NCBI RefSeq assembly: GCF_012935695.1
Contig: NZ_CP052859.1
Location: 475,001-539,000, forward strand
Direction: 5' to 3'
Length of the DNA stretch: 64,000 nucleotides
From: Pseudomonas sp. ADAK18
GTDB lineage: Bacteria; Pseudomonadota; Gammaproteobacteria; Pseudomonadales; Pseudomonadaceae
The notes under the pieces are model-generated. The model worked only from the letters and a program-made list of their open reading frames with translations, was not told the DNA's origin and searched no databases. Below are positions 53,638-64,000 of the stretch, piece after piece (position 1 is the first letter of the stretch; each line of letters starts with the position of its first letter). Position numbers and translations under genes: made by a program.

Positions 53638-53849
53638 GGAATTGCCCCCCTTTGGGTTGCTGAAAATGAAAGACCACGGATTATGCCACGACCGGAAGGA
53701 TTCGGTGCCGCTCGTCACCCTATGGCGTTAACGGGTGCGACTTTTGTGCAACGGCCAGAGGGCAGCATAGGCGGCTAATATGGCACTTCAACGGCGAGTT
53801 GTTGCCTGATGTGTGTTATTGCAAGTCGATTGTCTGGGAATCCCGCGTT

Positions 53850-55493
53850 ATGCAAACCGCTTACACCGTTCTAATCCTGCTGATGTTGGTCAGCGTTTCG
53901 CGCCTTGTGGGGCGTGTCATTCCTTTGCCGCTGCCACTGGTGCAGATCGCCGCCGGAGCCTTGCTGGCCTGGCCGACCTTGGGCCTGCATGTGGCGTTGG
54001 ACCCGGAATTGTTTCTTTTCTTGTTTCTGCCCCCGCTGCTGTTCTCCGACGGCTGGCGTATGCCCAAGCGCGAGCTATGGAGCCTGCGCGGGCCGATCCT
54101 GACCCTGGCCGTGGGGCTGGTGTTGTTCACTGTCGTGGGCGCCGGTTACTTCATCCACTGGCTATTGCCGTCTATTCCACTGCCCGTGGCCTTCGCCTTG
54201 GCGGCGGTGTTGTCGCCGACGGATGCGGTGGCGGTGTCAGCGATTTCCCAGAACCGTCTGCCGACGCCTTTGATGCATATGCTTCAGGGCGAGGCTTTGA
54301 TGAACGATGCATCGGGCCTGGTGACGTTCAAGTTTGCCCTGGTGGCGGCGGTGACTGGGGTGTTCTCCCTGGCGAATGCCAGCCTGACCTTCGTGTTGGT
54401 GGCGGTGGGTGGCCTGGCTGTCGGTGTGGCCTTGAGTTGGCTGGTGGGCCGCCTGCGGGCCTGGATGATTGCCCGGGGCTGGGATGACCCTGCCACCCAC
54501 GTGGTGTTCATGTTGCTGCTGCCATTTGCCGCTTACGTGCTGGCTGAGCGCCTCGGTGCTTCGGGCATCCTGTCGGCGGTCGCGGCGGGGATGATGCAAA
54601 GCTGGCTGGACCTGCTGCCGCGCCAGACTAGCACTCGCCTGCTCAATCGCAGTGTCTGGTCGCTGTTGGAGTTTGCCTTCAATGGCCTGATTTTCCTGCT
54701 GCTGGGTTTGCAGTTGCCGGACATTATCAAGGCGGTGACCAGTCACGAGGCCACGCTGTGGCCGACCTTGATGTATCGCTGCCTGGAGGTGGTCGCGATC
54801 TTCCTGGTGCTGGTGGTCTTGCGGTTTATCTGGGTGCAAAGCATTTGGCGCTTGTCAGGCTTGCTGCGGCGGCTGAGGGGCAAAGGTGCGCTGACGCTGG
54901 TGCCGACGGCCCGATCCTGCTGGTTGCTGACCGTGGGCGGTGTGCGCGGGGCTGTGACTCTGGCGGGTGTGATGTCAGTGCCGCTGCTGTTAAGCCCTGG
55001 CGAGGACTTCCCGGAGCGCGACCTGCTGATCTTCATTGCCGCCGGGGTGATTCTGCTGTCGCTGGTCGCCGCCTGCATCGCCTTGCCGCTGTTGCTGCGG
55101 GGTATTGAAAAGAGCCCGGACAACAAGCGTCGTGGAGAGGTGCGAGACGCCTGGAAGAAAACGGCCGAAGCGGCGATTCATGCGCTCGAGGTCGAAGAAC
55201 CTGCCGATACCGCGCCTCAGGATGCGGCCCAGGCCGCTTTGTCTGCGGAGCTCAAGGCGCGGATCATGTCGGAGTATCGTCATCAGTTGGAGGTTTTCAA
55301 CGACTCGGCCGAGGCCCAGGCATTGGCGTTCCAGATGGATCAACTGGAGCGCAAGTTACGGCTCAAGGCTCTGCGGGCGCAGCGCCTGGAACTGTATAGC
55401 CTGAGCCGCCATCACCAGATTGGCGATGACGTGCTGCGGGAAGTGTTGGCGGATCTGGATATGAGTGAGGCAAACCTGGGTCACGTGAAGTGA
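53850..55493 (+). CDS. CPA1-family Na+/H+ antiporter
   Basis: A 547-aa membrane transporter. ATG 53850 gives MQTAYTVLILLMLVSVSRL just before TM1. Around 12 TM segments are visible; the family signature is LSPTDAVAVSA in TM5 and the ND pair in EALMNDASGLVTFKF, expected for cation/proton exchange. The C-terminal 130 residues are a long charged cytoplasmic tail with coiled-coil character (ELKARIMSEYRHQLEVFND). It is convergent with dapC and possibly handles Na+ or K+ homeostasis. Confidence 0.9.
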   Translation: MQTAYTVLILLMLVSVSRLVGRVIPLPLPLVQIAAGALLAWPTLGLHVALDPELFLFLFLPPLLFSDGWRMPKRELWSLRGPILTLAVGLVLFTVVGAGYFIHWLLPSIPLPVAFALAAVLSPTDAVAVSAISQNRLPTPLMHMLQGEALMNDASGLVTFKFALVAAVTGVFSLANASLTFVLVAVGGLAVGVALSWLVGRLRAWMIARGWDDPATHVVFMLLLPFAAYVLAERLGASGILSAVAAGMMQSWLDLLPRQTSTRLLNRSVWSLLEFAFNGLIFLLLGLQLPDIIKAVTSHEATLWPTLMYRCLEVVAIFLVLVVLRFIWVQSIWRLSGLLRRLRGKGALTLVPTARSCWLLTVGGVRGAVTLAGVMSVPLLLSPGEDFPERDLLIFIAAGVILLSLVAACIALPLLLRGIEKSPDNKRRGEVRDAWKKTAEAAIHALEVEEPADTAPQDAAQAALSAELKARIMSEYRHQLEVFNDSAEAQALAFQMDQLERKLRLKALRAQRLELYSLSRHHQIGDDVLREVLADLDMSEANLGHVK

Positions 55494-55505
55494 CCCGCGA
55501 TCGGC

Positions 55506-56705
55506 TTAGCGGCGGCGCTGGATAAAGTCGCGAATCCGCTCAGCGGCTTCAACACACTCGGCCAGCGGCGCAACCAGCGCCATGCGCACACGACCGGCGC
55601 CAGGATTGAAACCGTCCACTTCCCGGGACAGATACGAGCCTGGCACCACGGTCACATGCTCTTCCACGAACAAGTCCCGACAGAATGCTGCGTCGTCGCC
55701 TTCGACATTCGGCCACAGATAGAAACCGCCATCCGGGTTTTGCACATCCAGTACCGGCTTGAGAATCGCCAGCACGGCGTCGAATTTTTCCCGGTACAGG
55801 TCACGGTTGGCCTGTACATGGGCCTCGTCCTGCCAGGCGGCAATACTCGCCAATTGGGTTTGTACCGGCATCGCGCAGCCGTGGTAGGTGCGGTACAGCA
55901 GGAAGGCCTTGAGGATCTCGGCATCACCCGCCACAAACCCCGAGCGCAGGCCCGGCAGGTTGGAGCGCTTGGAGAGGCTGTGGAACACCACGCAACGCTT
56001 GAAGTCTTGGCGACCCAGCTCAACGCAGGCGCTGAGCAGGCCTGGCGGTGGAGCCTGCTCGTCGAAGTACAGCTCGCTGTAGCACTCGTCAGCGGCGATC
56101 ACGAAGTCATGTTCGTCGGCCAGGGCGATCAGATTTTTCAGTACGTCGACGGGAATCAGTGCACCGGTCGGGTTGCCCGGGGAGCACAGGAACAGGATCT
56201 GGCAGCGCTTCCAGACATCGGCCGAAACCGCGTCGAAATCCGGGTTGAAGCCGTTTTCATCCAGGCACGGCAGGTAGTGCGGTTTGGCCCCTGCGAGGAA
56301 CGCCGCACCTTCGTAGATCTGATAGAACGGGTTCGGGCTGATGACCAACGCGTCATCGCCACGGTTAACCACGGTCTGGGTGAAGGCAAACAGCGCTTCA
56401 CGGGTGCCATTGACCGGCAGGATATTGCGCGCCGGGTCCAGCCAGCCCTTGGGTACGTTGAAGCGGCGTTCGCACCATGCACCAATGGCCTCGCGCAACG
56501 CGGGAATGCCCAGAGTGGTCGGGTACACTGCCATTTGGTCCAGATTGTTGGCCAGGGCCTGGGCGACGAAATCCGGGGATTTGTGCTTGGGTTCGCCGAT
56601 GGACAGCGCGATTGGGCGCTTGTCCGGGTTCGGCGTGACACTGCCCAGCAGGGCGCGCAATTTCTCGAACGGGTAGGGCTGCAGCTGGTTCAGGGCGTTG
56701 TTCAT
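55506..56705 (-). CDS. dapC: Succinyldiaminopimelate transaminase
   Basis: A 399-aa class I/II PLP aminotransferase. The PLP Lys is in FHSLSKRSNLPGLRSGF (about 230), with LFLCSPGNPTGA and DECYSELYFDE. It belongs to the DapC group and sits beside glnD, the context I recall for this enzyme in Pseudomonas. It acts on N-succinyl-2-amino-6-ketopimelate, the step between DapD and DapE. Confidence 0.93.
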   Translation of the reverse strand: MNNALNQLQPYPFEKLRALLGSVTPNPDKRPIALSIGEPKHKSPDFVAQALANNLDQMAVYPTTLGIPALREAIGAWCERRFNVPKGWLDPARNILPVNGTREALFAFTQTVVNRGDDALVISPNPFYQIYEGAAFLAGAKPHYLPCLDENGFNPDFDAVSADVWKRCQILFLCSPGNPTGALIPVDVLKNLIALADEHDFVIAADECYSELYFDEQAPPPGLLSACVELGRQDFKRCVVFHSLSKRSNLPGLRSGFVAGDAEILKAFLLYRTYHGCAMPVQTQLASIAAWQDEAHVQANRDLYREKFDAVLAILKPVLDVQNPDGGFYLWPNVEGDDAAFCRDLFVEEHVTVVPGSYLSREVDGFNPGAGRVRMALVAPLAECVEAAERIRDFIQRRR

Positions 56706-56736
56706 GGAAAATCTCGTTCAATATGGGAGCAGCTTG

Positions 56737-56824
56737 TGTGGGAGCTGGCTTGCCTGCGATGGTATCAACGCGGTGTACCTGACACCCCGCGTCGCCTGCA
56801 TCGCGGGCAAGCCCGGCTCCCACA
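56737..56824. repeat. REPIN
   Basis: TGTGGGAGCTGGCTTGCCTGCGAT (56737-56760) is inverted at 56800-56824 with mismatches; an inner CGCGGTGT..ACACCCCGCG hairpin fills the loop. It lies between glnD and dapC, both on the minus strand. Confidence 0.85.
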
Positions 56825-56853
56825 TGAGTCCGGGCCGGGGATAGGGGGTTGAT

Positions 56854-59556
56854 TCAAATACTCAGTCGCGACAATTCAACCCCGGGCTCATGGCTGACGC
56901 TCAGTTGCTGGACGATTGCATCCTGCAAGCGGCGGCACAGTTCAGGGTCGGAAAGCGGCTGGTTGTCAGCGTCGGTGATAAAGAATACGTCTTCTACTCG
57001 TTCGCCCAAGGTCGCAATCTTGGCGTTCTGCAGCGACAGGTCGAACTCCAGGAAGATCGTACCGATCCGCGCCAGCAGTCCGGGTCGGTCCGGCGCGCTG
57101 AGCTCCAGCACGGTCACTGGGCGCTGTGCGTCGTTGTGAATGGTCACCTGGGGCGCAAAGGCAAAGTGCTTGAGCTGGCGGGGAACCCGGCGCTGGATAA
57201 TGGTCGGGTAGTCGTCGGGGTTACGCAGGGCTTCGGTCAGGCCTTCGCGGATCTTCTTCACGCGGGCCGGATTGTCACCAATGGACTCGCCTTCCGTGTC
57301 GAGCACGATGTAGGTGTCGAGGGTGAACTGGCTGCTGGACGTGATAACCCGGGCGTCGTGAATGTTCAGGTTGAGCTGGTCCATGGCCGCCACGGTCACG
57401 GCGAAGAAGTCGTGCTGGTCTGGCGCATAGATGAAAATTTGCGTACCTCCTTCGAACTCACGCTGGGTGGTCTCCTTGATCAGCACCAGTGGTCCGCCGT
57501 CGGCTGGCTGCTGCAGAATTGCGTCGCTGTGCCAGGCCACGTCACCAGCGGTGTGGCGCAGGAAGTAGTCGTCACCCAGCTGTGACCAGAGCTGCTCGAC
57601 GTCGTCCGGGTCGTTGCCGCCGCGTACCAGGATGTCCAGGGCCGCGCTTTGGGTGCGTCGGATCTGTTCTTCGCGGTCCACCGGGTTCTCCAGGCCGCGA
57701 CGCAAGGCACGTTTGGTTTCGGTGTAGAGCTGGCGCAACAGGCTGGCGCGCCAGGAGTTCCACAACGTTGGGTTAGTGGCGTTGATGTCGGAGACGGTCA
57801 GCACGTACAGGTAGTCGAGACGGGTTTCGTCGCCGACGATCTGCGCGAAATCGTGGATCACCTGCGGGTCGGACAAGTCCTTGCGCTGGGCGGTGGTGGA
57901 CATCACCAAGTGGTTTTGCACCAGCCAGACAATCAGGCGGCTGTCCCATACGGGCAACTGATGACGTTGGCAGAACGCTTCGGCGTCTACGGCGCCAATT
58001 TCCGAGTGATCGCCGTGACGGCCCTTGCCGATGTCGTGGTACAGGCCGGCGAGGTAGATCAGTTCAGGCTTGGGCAGGCGTGCCATGAGCTTGCTGGCCA
58101 GCGGGAACTTCTCTGACACCTGGGTGTACTGCAACTTACGCAGATGTTTGATCAGGTTCAGGGTGTGGGCATCCACCGTGTAGATGTGGAACAGGTCGTG
58201 CTGCATTTGCCCGACGATAAAGCCGAATTCCGGTAAATAACGCCCGAGAATGCCGTAACGGTTCATCCGTCGCAGGTTGCGATGGATGCCGATCTTGCAC
58301 TTGAACAGCTCGATAAACAGGCTGGTGTTGCGGATGTCGTTGCGGAAATCGTCATCGATCAGGTGCCGGTTTTCCCGCAGTAGACGAATGGTGTCGGCGC
58401 GTACGCCCTTGATCTCCGGCTGCTGGGCCATCAGCACGAAGATCTCCAGCATGGCGAACGGCGTGCGGCTGAACACGTTGTCGTTGCGTGCTTCGATATA
58501 GCCGTCGTGCAGTTGGAAGCGCGAGTTGATCGGCGGCGGCGGCGTTTCGTCTTCCGGAGCCAGGATCACTTCTTCGAAGTGTTGGATGATCAGGTCGCTG
58601 AGCTGGGCAATGCTCATGACCACCCGGTAGTACTGCTGCATGAAGCTTTCGATACTGGTTTTGGCGTCTTCGCCTTCGAACCCCAGCAGTGTCGCGATAG
58701 AGCGCTGGTGGTCGAACAGCAGGCGGTCTTCGGAGCGTCCGGCGAGCATGTGCAGGGCGTAGCGCACCTTCCACAGGAACTCCTGGGATGAAGCCAGCAG
58801 GGCGTTTTCACTCTCTACCAGGAAGCCTTCGCCGGCCAGGGCTCGCAGGTTCAGGGTGCCGTATTGGCGCCGCGCGACCCACAAAATCGTCTGGATGTCC
58901 CGCAGCCCGCCAGGAGAACCTTTGACATTGGGTTCCAGGTTGTACTCGGTGTCGTTGTACTTGTGGTGCCGGGCCTTCTGTTCGGCGCGCTTGGCCAGGA
59001 AGAAATCCTTGCTCGGCCACATGTGGACAGTGCTGGTGACTTCCAGCATGCGCTGGCGCAGGCGCTCGGGGCCACAGATGGTGCGGCTTTCCATCAGGTT
59101 GGTGACGACGGTCAGGTCGGCGCGAGCCTCTTCGGCGCATTCGTCCACCGAACGTACGCTTTGGCCGACTTCCAGGCCGATGTCCCACAACAGCGTTAGA
59201 AAACGCTCGATGGAATCGCGAAAAATTTCATGATCGGCGCTGTCCAGCAGGATCAGCAGGTCGATGTCGGAGTAGGGGTGCAGTTCGCCGCGCCCGTAGC
59301 CGCCAACCGCCACCAGGGCGATGTCGGCGTCTTCACTCCAGTTGAACTGTTCCCAGGCCTTTTGCAGGATGTTATCGACGAACCAGGCGCGGTCCTCGAT
59401 CAGCCGACGGATGTCCCGGCCACTGCGAAAGCGCTCATCGAGTACTTCCCGGGCCTGGCGGATGGCCTTCTTGAAGGCGGCGATGGGGCTTGCCTTCAGT
59501 GCCAGTTCCGCCTGGAACTGGCCACGGTCGAAGAGTTCGGGATCCACCTGGGGCAT
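56854..59556 (-). CDS. glnD: Bifunctional [protein-PII] uridylyltransferase/uridylyl-removing enzyme
   Basis: A 900-aa nitrogen sensor that uridylylates PII at low glutamine and deuridylylates at high glutamine. I use ATG 59556 (AAGGAAAG upstream) to give [14 protein letters not shown]. Domains: nucleotidyltransferase [19 protein letters not shown] (about 95), HD phosphohydrolase [18 protein letters not shown] (about 460-480), and two C-terminal ACT domains ([20 protein letters not shown] and [17 protein letters not shown]), which bind glutamine. Length is normal for Pseudomonas GlnD. Confidence 0.96.
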   Translation of the reverse strand: MPQVDPELFDRGQFQAELALKASPIAAFKKAIRQAREVLDERFRSGRDIRRLIEDRAWFVDNILQKAWEQFNWSEDADIALVAVGGYGRGELHPYSDIDLLILLDSADHEIFRDSIERFLTLLWDIGLEVGQSVRSVDECAEEARADLTVVTNLMESRTICGPERLRQRMLEVTSTVHMWPSKDFFLAKRAEQKARHHKYNDTEYNLEPNVKGSPGGLRDIQTILWVARRQYGTLNLRALAGEGFLVESENALLASSQEFLWKVRYALHMLAGRSEDRLLFDHQRSIATLLGFEGEDAKTSIESFMQQYYRVVMSIAQLSDLIIQHFEEVILAPEDETPPPPINSRFQLHDGYIEARNDNVFSRTPFAMLEIFVLMAQQPEIKGVRADTIRLLRENRHLIDDDFRNDIRNTSLFIELFKCKIGIHRNLRRMNRYGILGRYLPEFGFIVGQMQHDLFHIYTVDAHTLNLIKHLRKLQYTQVSEKFPLASKLMARLPKPELIYLAGLYHDIGKGRHGDHSEIGAVDAEAFCQRHQLPVWDSRLIVWLVQNHLVMSTTAQRKDLSDPQVIHDFAQIVGDETRLDYLYVLTVSDINATNPTLWNSWRASLLRQLYTETKRALRRGLENPVDREEQIRRTQSAALDILVRGGNDPDDVEQLWSQLGDDYFLRHTAGDVAWHSDAILQQPADGGPLVLIKETTQREFEGGTQIFIYAPDQHDFFAVTVAAMDQLNLNIHDARVITSSSQFTLDTYIVLDTEGESIGDNPARVKKIREGLTEALRNPDDYPTIIQRRVPRQLKHFAFAPQVTIHNDAQRPVTVLELSAPDRPGLLARIGTIFLEFDLSLQNAKIATLGERVEDVFFITDADNQPLSDPELCRRLQDAIVQQLSVSHEPGVELSRLSI

Positions 59557-59616
59557 CGATCGGCTTTCCTTTCTATCTAGTAGGTCACACGCTTTGGGCG
59601 AAAACCGACGCAACAA

Positions 59617-60399
59617 TCAGGCCGAAACGCGAGGAATCGTGTCGTCAGCGCGCAAGGTGAAGATCTCGTAACCGGTGTCGGTCACCAGCAGGGTATGTTC
59701 CCACTGGGCCGAGAGCTTGCGGTCTTTGGTGATGGCGGTCCAGCCGTCGCCCAGCACCTTGGTGTCGGCCTTACCCTGGTTGATCATTGGCTCGATGGTG
59801 AAGGTCATGCCCGCCTTGAGCTCCATACCAGTGCCGGCGCGGCCGTAGTGCAGGATCTGCGGCTCTTCGTGGAACACCTTGCCGATGCCGTGGCCGCAGA
59901 ACTCGCGAACCACCGAGAAACCGTTCTTTTCGGCGTGCTTCTGGATCACTTCACCGATATCACCCAAGCGGCAGCCGGGTTTGACGATCTCGATGGCCTT
60001 GTACATGCATTCCTGGGTGATCTGCGACAGACGCTCGGCCCATACGGGTACGGTGCCGACGTGGAACATGCGGCTGGTGTCGCCGTGGTAGCCGTCCTTG
60101 ATCACGGTGACGTCGATGTTCAGGGTGTCGCCGTCTTTCAACGGCTTGTCGCCAGGAATCCCGTGGCAGACCACATGGTTGATCGAGGTGCAGATCGACT
60201 TGGGGAAGCCTTTGTAGTTCAGCGGCGCGGGGATGGCCTTCTGCACGTCGACAATATAGTCGTGGCAGATGCGGTCCAGTTCTTCGGTGGTAACGCCGGG
60301 TTTGACGTGTTCGGCAATCATTTCCAGCACGTCGGCAGCCAGTTTGCCGGCAACGCGCATGCCAGCGATGTCTTCGGCGGTTTTGAGGGTGACGGTCAT
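59617..60399 (-). CDS. map: Methionine aminopeptidase, type I
   Basis: A 260-aa enzyme removing N-terminal Met from nascent proteins; two divalent metals. Metal ligands are visible: the Asp pair in NIDVTVIKDGYHGDTSRMF, His in CGHGIGKVFHEEPQ, Glu in TFTIEPMINQG, and a final Glu in SAQWEHTLLVTD. AGAGAG precedes the start. Divergent from rpsB, as in many gammaproteobacteria. Confidence 0.96.
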   Translation of the reverse strand: MTVTLKTAEDIAGMRVAGKLAADVLEMIAEHVKPGVTTEELDRICHDYIVDVQKAIPAPLNYKGFPKSICTSINHVVCHGIPGDKPLKDGDTLNIDVTVIKDGYHGDTSRMFHVGTVPVWAERLSQITQECMYKAIEIVKPGCRLGDIGEVIQKHAEKNGFSVVREFCGHGIGKVFHEEPQILHYGRAGTGMELKAGMTFTIEPMINQGKADTKVLGDGWTAITKDRKLSAQWEHTLLVTDTGYEIFTLRADDTIPRVSA

Positions 60400-60784
60400 A
60401 CAGGCTCTCTCTAGCGCGACGCGCTGAAATCAATACGGTTTACGGGTGTGCGACAAAAGGTTGCTGAATTCGCACAAGCCCAAAAACGCGATTCTAACAG
60501 ACGCAGGGGGCAAACCATGAGCGTCTGGCTATCGCTTCTATCTATTAAGATGAGGGCATTCTGGCTCTATTCAAAGGCTTGCGCAAAAGCGGTTGTCGGC
60601 AAATGCGATTGCGGGTTTCGTTTTTGCCCTTCGTGTGGTATAAAATGCGCCGCTTTCCGGGGATACCCCGCAAAGCTTAAATCCACACACGTGTCGACAC
60701 GATGACCTGGGTGCCGGAGGCTTGATGCCGCTGGTTGGTCATTGGGATACGTGGAGGCCAAACCCGACTTATTAAGGAACTATC
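60400..60784. promoter_or_regulatory. map-rpsB divergent region with rpsB promoter/leader
   Basis: 385 bases without a gene. TATAAA at 60639-60644 with TTTCGT 17 bases upstream (60616-60621) is a possible rpsB promoter. The following leader of about 125 bases contains short GC stems such as CCGGGGATACCCCG-type at 60657-60670 and ends in TTAAGGAACT before ATG 60785. Autoregulation of rpsB through its leader is known in gammaproteobacteria; here it is only inferred. No protein gene is visible. Confidence 0.55.
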
Positions 60785-61522
60785 ATGTCCCAAGTCAACA
60801 TGCGCGATATGCTGAAGGCCGGTGTGCACTTCGGTCACCAAACCCGTTACTGGAATCCGAAAATGGGTAAGTACATTTTCGGCGCGCGTAACAAGATCCA
60901 CATCATCAACCTTGAAAAAACCCTGCCAATGTTCAACGAAGCTCTGACTTTCGTAGAGCGTCTGGCCCAAGGCAAAAACAAGATTCTGTTCGTCGGCACC
61001 AAGCGTTCCGCTGGCAAGATCGTTGCTGAAGAAGCAGCACGTTGCGGTTCGCCGTACGTCGATCACCGCTGGTTGGGCGGCATGCTGACCAACTTCAAAA
61101 CCATCCGTGCTTCCATCAAGCGTCTGCGTGACCTTGAAGTGCAAGCCGAAGATGGTACTTTCGCCAAGCTGACCAAGAAAGAGGCGCTGATGCGCACTCG
61201 CGACCTGGAAAAGCTGGATCGTTCCCTGGGTGGTATCAAGGACATGGGCGGTCTGCCTGACGCACTGTTCGTTATCGACGTTGATCACGAGCGCATCGCG
61301 ATCACCGAAGCCAACAAGCTGGGCATCCCGGTTATCGGCGTAGTCGATACCAACAGCAGCCCGGACGGTGTTGACTACATCATCCCAGGCAACGATGACG
61401 CAATCCGCGCTATCCAGCTGTACATGGGTTCGATGGCTGACGCTGTAATCCGTGGCCGCAACCACGTTGCTGGCGGCACCGAGCAGTTCGTTGAAGAAGC
61501 TCCGGTAGCAGCAGCTGAGTAA
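60785..61522 (+). CDS. rpsB: 30S ribosomal protein S2
   Basis: A 245-aa S2 protein. Seen: [49 protein letters not shown], and [32 protein letters not shown] strong terminator/attenuator separates it from tsf. Gene order rpsB-tsf-pyrH-frr is conserved in bacteria. Confidence 0.98.
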   Translation: MSQVNMRDMLKAGVHFGHQTRYWNPKMGKYIFGARNKIHIINLEKTLPMFNEALTFVERLAQGKNKILFVGTKRSAGKIVAEEAARCGSPYVDHRWLGGMLTNFKTIRASIKRLRDLEVQAEDGTFAKLTKKEALMRTRDLEKLDRSLGGIKDMGGLPDALFVIDVDHERIAITEANKLGIPVIGVVDTNSSPDGVDYIIPGNDDAIRAIQLYMGSMADAVIRGRNHVAGGTEQFVEEAPVAAAE

Positions 61523-61548
61523 TTGACGCCTTGGCGTTGACTCAGTAA

Positions 61549-61577
61549 GCAAAAAGGGGGCTTGGCCCCCTTTTTGC
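61549..61577 (+). terminator. Terminator/attenuator between rpsB and tsf
   Basis: GCAAAAAGGGGG (61549-61560) pairs with CCCCCTTTTTGC (61566-61577) around CTTGG, with the T run inside the stem. It may allow partial read-through into tsf. Confidence 0.88.
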
Positions 61578-61725
61578 CACCTCGAAAACCATTTGTCGGT
61601 GCTCACTTGTGGCAGCGCAACATTGCGACTGTAACGTGCAGCGGCCTACAAGGGTGATTCGGGAAGAATTGATCGCCCGTTTGATCGGGTGGAATGGTTG
61701 AAAACCTATCCAAGAGGATTTTGAA

Positions 61726-62589
61726 ATGGCAGAGATTACTGCAGCGTTGGTCAAAGAACTGCGTGAGCGTACTGGCGAAGGCATGATGGATTGCAAAAAG
61801 GCCTTGACCAAGGCCGGCGGCGACATCGAAAAAGCCATTGATGACATGCGTGCTTCGGGCGCCATCAAGGCTGCCAAGAAAGCAGGCAACGTAGCTGCTG
61901 AAGGCGCCATCGCCCTGAAGGAAGACGGTAAAACCGCCGTTCTGCTGGAAGTGAACTCGCAGACTGACTTCCTGGCTCTGCAGGACGACTTCAAGGCATT
62001 TGTTGCTGCAAGCGTTGAAAAAGCGTTCGCCGACAAGCTGACTGACGTCGCTCCGCTGATCGAAGCTCAAGAAGCTGCTCGCCTGGTACTGGTCGGCAAG
62101 GTTGGCGAAAACGTCAACATCCGTCGCCTGGCTCGCGTTGAAGGTGATGTTGTTGGTGGTTACCTGCACGGTAACAAGATTGGCGTTGTGGTTGCCCTTA
62201 AAGGCGGCAGCGTTGAGCTGGCCAAAGACATCGCTATGCACGTAGCGGCCAGCAACCCTGAATTCCTACTGCCATCGGAAGTGTCCGCTGAAGCGGTCGA
62301 GCGCGAGAAGGCTGTGTTCCTGAGCCTTAACGCTGACAAGATCGCCGGCAAGCCGGAAAACATCGTTGAAAACATGATCAAAGGCCGTATCAGCAAGTTC
62401 CTGGCTGAAGCGAGCCTGGTTGAGCAGGCGTTCGTCAAGAACCCTGAAATCAAGGTTGGCGAACTGGCCAAGAAAGCCGGTGCTGAAATCGTTTCCTTCA
62501 CCTACTTCAAAGTAGGCGATGGCATCGAGAAGCCGGTCGACAACTTCGCTGAAGAAGTTGCTGCCCAGCTGGCTGCCGCCAAGCAATAA
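61726..62589 (+). CDS. tsf: Translation elongation factor Ts
   Basis: A 287-aa guanine nucleotide exchange factor for EF-Tu. The N-terminal domain MAEITAALVKELRERTGEGMMDCKKALTKAGGD is canonical, with core VNSQTDFLALQDDFKAF and C-terminal dimerisation modules. It lies 203 bases after rpsB, beyond the hairpin. Confidence 0.98.
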   Translation: MAEITAALVKELRERTGEGMMDCKKALTKAGGDIEKAIDDMRASGAIKAAKKAGNVAAEGAIALKEDGKTAVLLEVNSQTDFLALQDDFKAFVAASVEKAFADKLTDVAPLIEAQEAARLVLVGKVGENVNIRRLARVEGDVVGGYLHGNKIGVVVALKGGSVELAKDIAMHVAASNPEFLLPSEVSAEAVEREKAVFLSLNADKIAGKPENIVENMIKGRISKFLAEASLVEQAFVKNPEIKVGELAKKAGAEIVSFTYFKVGDGIEKPVDNFAEEVAAQLAAAKQ

Positions 62590-62609
62590 GACGGTTTTAA
62601 CTGTCGCCC

Positions 62610-62645
62610 AAAAGAGGCTGCCCGCTCACGCGCGCAGCCTCTTTT
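62610..62645 (+). terminator. Terminator of tsf
   Basis: AAAAGAGGCTGC (62610-62621) pairs with GCAGCCTCTTTT (62634-62645), with the T run at the end of the stem. Confidence 0.9.
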
Positions 62646-62798
62646 CAAATGGGATGATCAATTTTATTTGGTTTCCCTTTGGAACTGGCTTACAAAGCCG
62701 TGTTCCGATGGCGCTGTGGTAGCGTCCAGCTAGAGTGAACGCAGGCCGTAAACGGCTTGCCAAGAATTTTTAAAAATACGCCGCAGGAGAGATTCGCA

Positions 62799-63542
62799 AT
62801 GGCTCAGCAGGGCAGTGGTTATCAGGCTCGCTATAAACGCATTCTACTCAAGCTTAGCGGCGAGGCCCTGATGGGCTCGGAAGAGTTCGGGATCGATCCC
62901 AAGGTACTCGACCGCATGGCGCTGGAAGTCGGCCAACTGGTCGGCATCGGTGTTCAGGTCGGCCTAGTGATCGGCGGCGGCAACCTGTTCCGCGGTGCGG
63001 CGCTCAGCGCGGCCGGCATGGATCGGGTCACTGGCGACCACATGGGCATGCTGGCCACTGTGATGAATGCCCTGGCCATGCGCGACGCCCTGGAGCGGGC
63101 CAATATCACGGCGATCGTGATGTCGGCTATTTCCATGGTGGGTGTAACCGATCACTATGACCGCCGCAAAGCCATGCGTCACTTGGACGCCAAGGAAGTG
63201 GTGATTTTTGCTGCCGGTACCGGCAACCCGTTCTTCACCACTGACTCGGCAGCCTGCCTGCGTGGCATTGAAATCAATGCGGACGTGGTGCTTAAAGCGA
63301 CCAAGGTTGACGGCGTTTACACTGCTGACCCGTTCAAAGACCCGCATGCCGAGAAGTTCGATCATCTGACCTACGATGAAGTGCTGGATCGCAAGCTGGG
63401 TGTTATGGACCTGACGGCTATTTGCCTGTGCCGCGACCACAAGATGCCGCTGCGTGTATTTAACATGAACAAGCCCGGCGCCCTGCTGAATATCGTACAC
63501 GGCGGCGCGGAAGGGACTCTGATCGAGGAAGTCGAACAATGA
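62799..63542 (+). CDS. pyrH: Uridylate kinase
   Basis: A 247-aa hexameric UMP kinase making UDP from UMP. ATG 62799 has AGGAGA about 9 bases upstream and gives [26 protein letters not shown]; the frame opening at 62757 is longer but lacks support. Further features: [32 protein letters not shown] and [22 protein letters not shown] overlap with frr. Confidence 0.97.
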   Translation: MAQQGSGYQARYKRILLKLSGEALMGSEEFGIDPKVLDRMALEVGQLVGIGVQVGLVIGGGNLFRGAALSAAGMDRVTGDHMGMLATVMNALAMRDALERANITAIVMSAISMVGVTDHYDRRKAMRHLDAKEVVIFAAGTGNPFFTTDSAACLRGIEINADVVLKATKVDGVYTADPFKDPHAEKFDHLTYDEVLDRKLGVMDLTAICLCRDHKMPLRVFNMNKPGALLNIVHGGAEGTLIEEVEQ

Positions 63543-64000
63543 TCAACGAAATCAAGAAAGACGCTCAAGAGCGCATGCAGAAATCCCTGGACTCTCTGAA
63601 CCATGCTTTTGGTCAGATTCGTACCGGTAAGGCTCACCCAAGCATTCTGGGTAGCGTGATGGTGCCGTACTACGGTGCGGACACTTCCATCACTCAAGTA
63701 GCCAACATTACAGTAAAAGATTCTCGCACCCTGCAAGTCGTGGCCTTTGAGCGCAACATGCTCGGCGCCGTCGACAAGGCGATCCAGAGTGCTGGCCTGA
63801 ACCTCAACCCGACCAACCTGGGCGAGTTGCTGTTGATTTCCATGCCTGCCCTGACCGAAGAAACCCGTAAGGGCTTCACCAAGCAGGCGCGTAGTGCAGC
63901 TGAAGACGCTCGTGTTGCCGTGCGCAACATTCGTCGCGATGCCTTGGGTGACCTGAAGAAGTTGGTCAAGGACAAGGAAATCAGCGAAGACGAGGAGCGC
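63539..64000 (+). CDS. frr: Ribosome recycling factor (partial)
   Basis: The first 154 of an expected 185 residues. [37 protein letters not shown] and [27 protein letters not shown] are characteristic. The gene is cut by the end of the window; it begins overlapping the pyrH stop (ATGA). Confidence 0.97.
   Translation, partial: MINEIKKDAQERMQKSLDSLNHAFGQIRTGKAHPSILGSVMVPYYGADTSITQVANITVKDSRTLQVVAFERNMLGAVDKAIQSAGLNLNPTNLGELLLISMPALTEETRKGFTKQARSAAEDARVAVRNIRRDALGDLKKLVKDKEISEDEER

Noticed and set aside
60623..60644. TTGCCC at 60624-60629 as the -35 of the rpsB promoter
   Set aside because: Only 9 bases from the TATAAA; spacing is wrong, so TTTCGT at 60616 is the only candidate and it is weak.

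Overview
The window is chromosomal DNA of a Pseudomonas, most likely from the P. fluorescens group. The evidence is a high GC third-position bias, a complete wspABCDEFR operon, many REP/REPIN palindromes of the GTGGGAGCGGGCTTG type, and a gene order that resembles P. aeruginosa as I recall it (wsp-prfB-lysS-tetR; mexLJK-like beside rsmJ; plsB; csdA-dapD-dapC-glnD-map-rpsB-tsf-pyrH-frr). Most genes are core housekeeping genes. No tRNA, rRNA, prophage or CRISPR array was seen.

Layout: 1-5364 holds the 3' end of recJ, an Old Yellow Enzyme (xenA-like), a 61-aa protein, opgD and a DUF533/TerB-like gene. About 5372-6060 is a large non-coding inverted repeat with nested hairpins. 6208-14647 is the Wsp surface-sensing/c-di-GMP operon. 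14883-20844 holds prfB (with its programmed +1 frameshift), lysS, a TetR regulator, a DUF1704 metallopeptidase-like gene and a lipoprotein hydrolase. 20841-23568 holds small envelope genes, among them an orphan harpin-like gene behind a canonical hrp box. 23739-31802 holds ppc, adk, tsaB, a DUF72 gene, a PEP mutase/isocitrate lyase-like enzyme, a duplicated-module protein and rsmJ. 31972-36872 is a mexLJK-like efflux locus. 36873-38719 is an accessory islet with a second canonical hrp box. 38720-42389 holds DUF4197, ybaY-like and plsB genes. 42582-48185 holds csp, rlmA, dapE and ndvB-like genes. 48404-53637 holds tcdA, an IS110-family insertion, csdE, csdA, dapD and yffB. 53850-64000 holds a CPA1 antiporter, dapC, glnD, map, rpsB, tsf, pyrH and partial frr.

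Functional themes: (1) Wsp signalling feeds WspR and c-di-GMP synthesis; opgD and ndvB-like genes add periplasmic glucan synthesis, and plsB adds phospholipid synthesis. (2) Translation: prfB, lysS, map, rpsB, tsf, frr, rsmJ, rlmA, and tsaB plus tcdA in the t6A/ct6A tRNA pathway. The Csd sulfur-transfer genes csdA and csdE face tcdA (csdL). (3) Lysine/diaminopimelate synthesis: dapC, dapD and dapE.

The most striking non-housekeeping signals are two. First, an IS110-family element sits exactly inside a REPIN arm. Its left end folds into what looks like a bridge RNA whose guide segments match the interrupted REP target and the element's own ends; its recombinase is frameshifted. Second, two perfect HrpL-type promoters drive small orphan genes far from any type III secretion cluster in the window.
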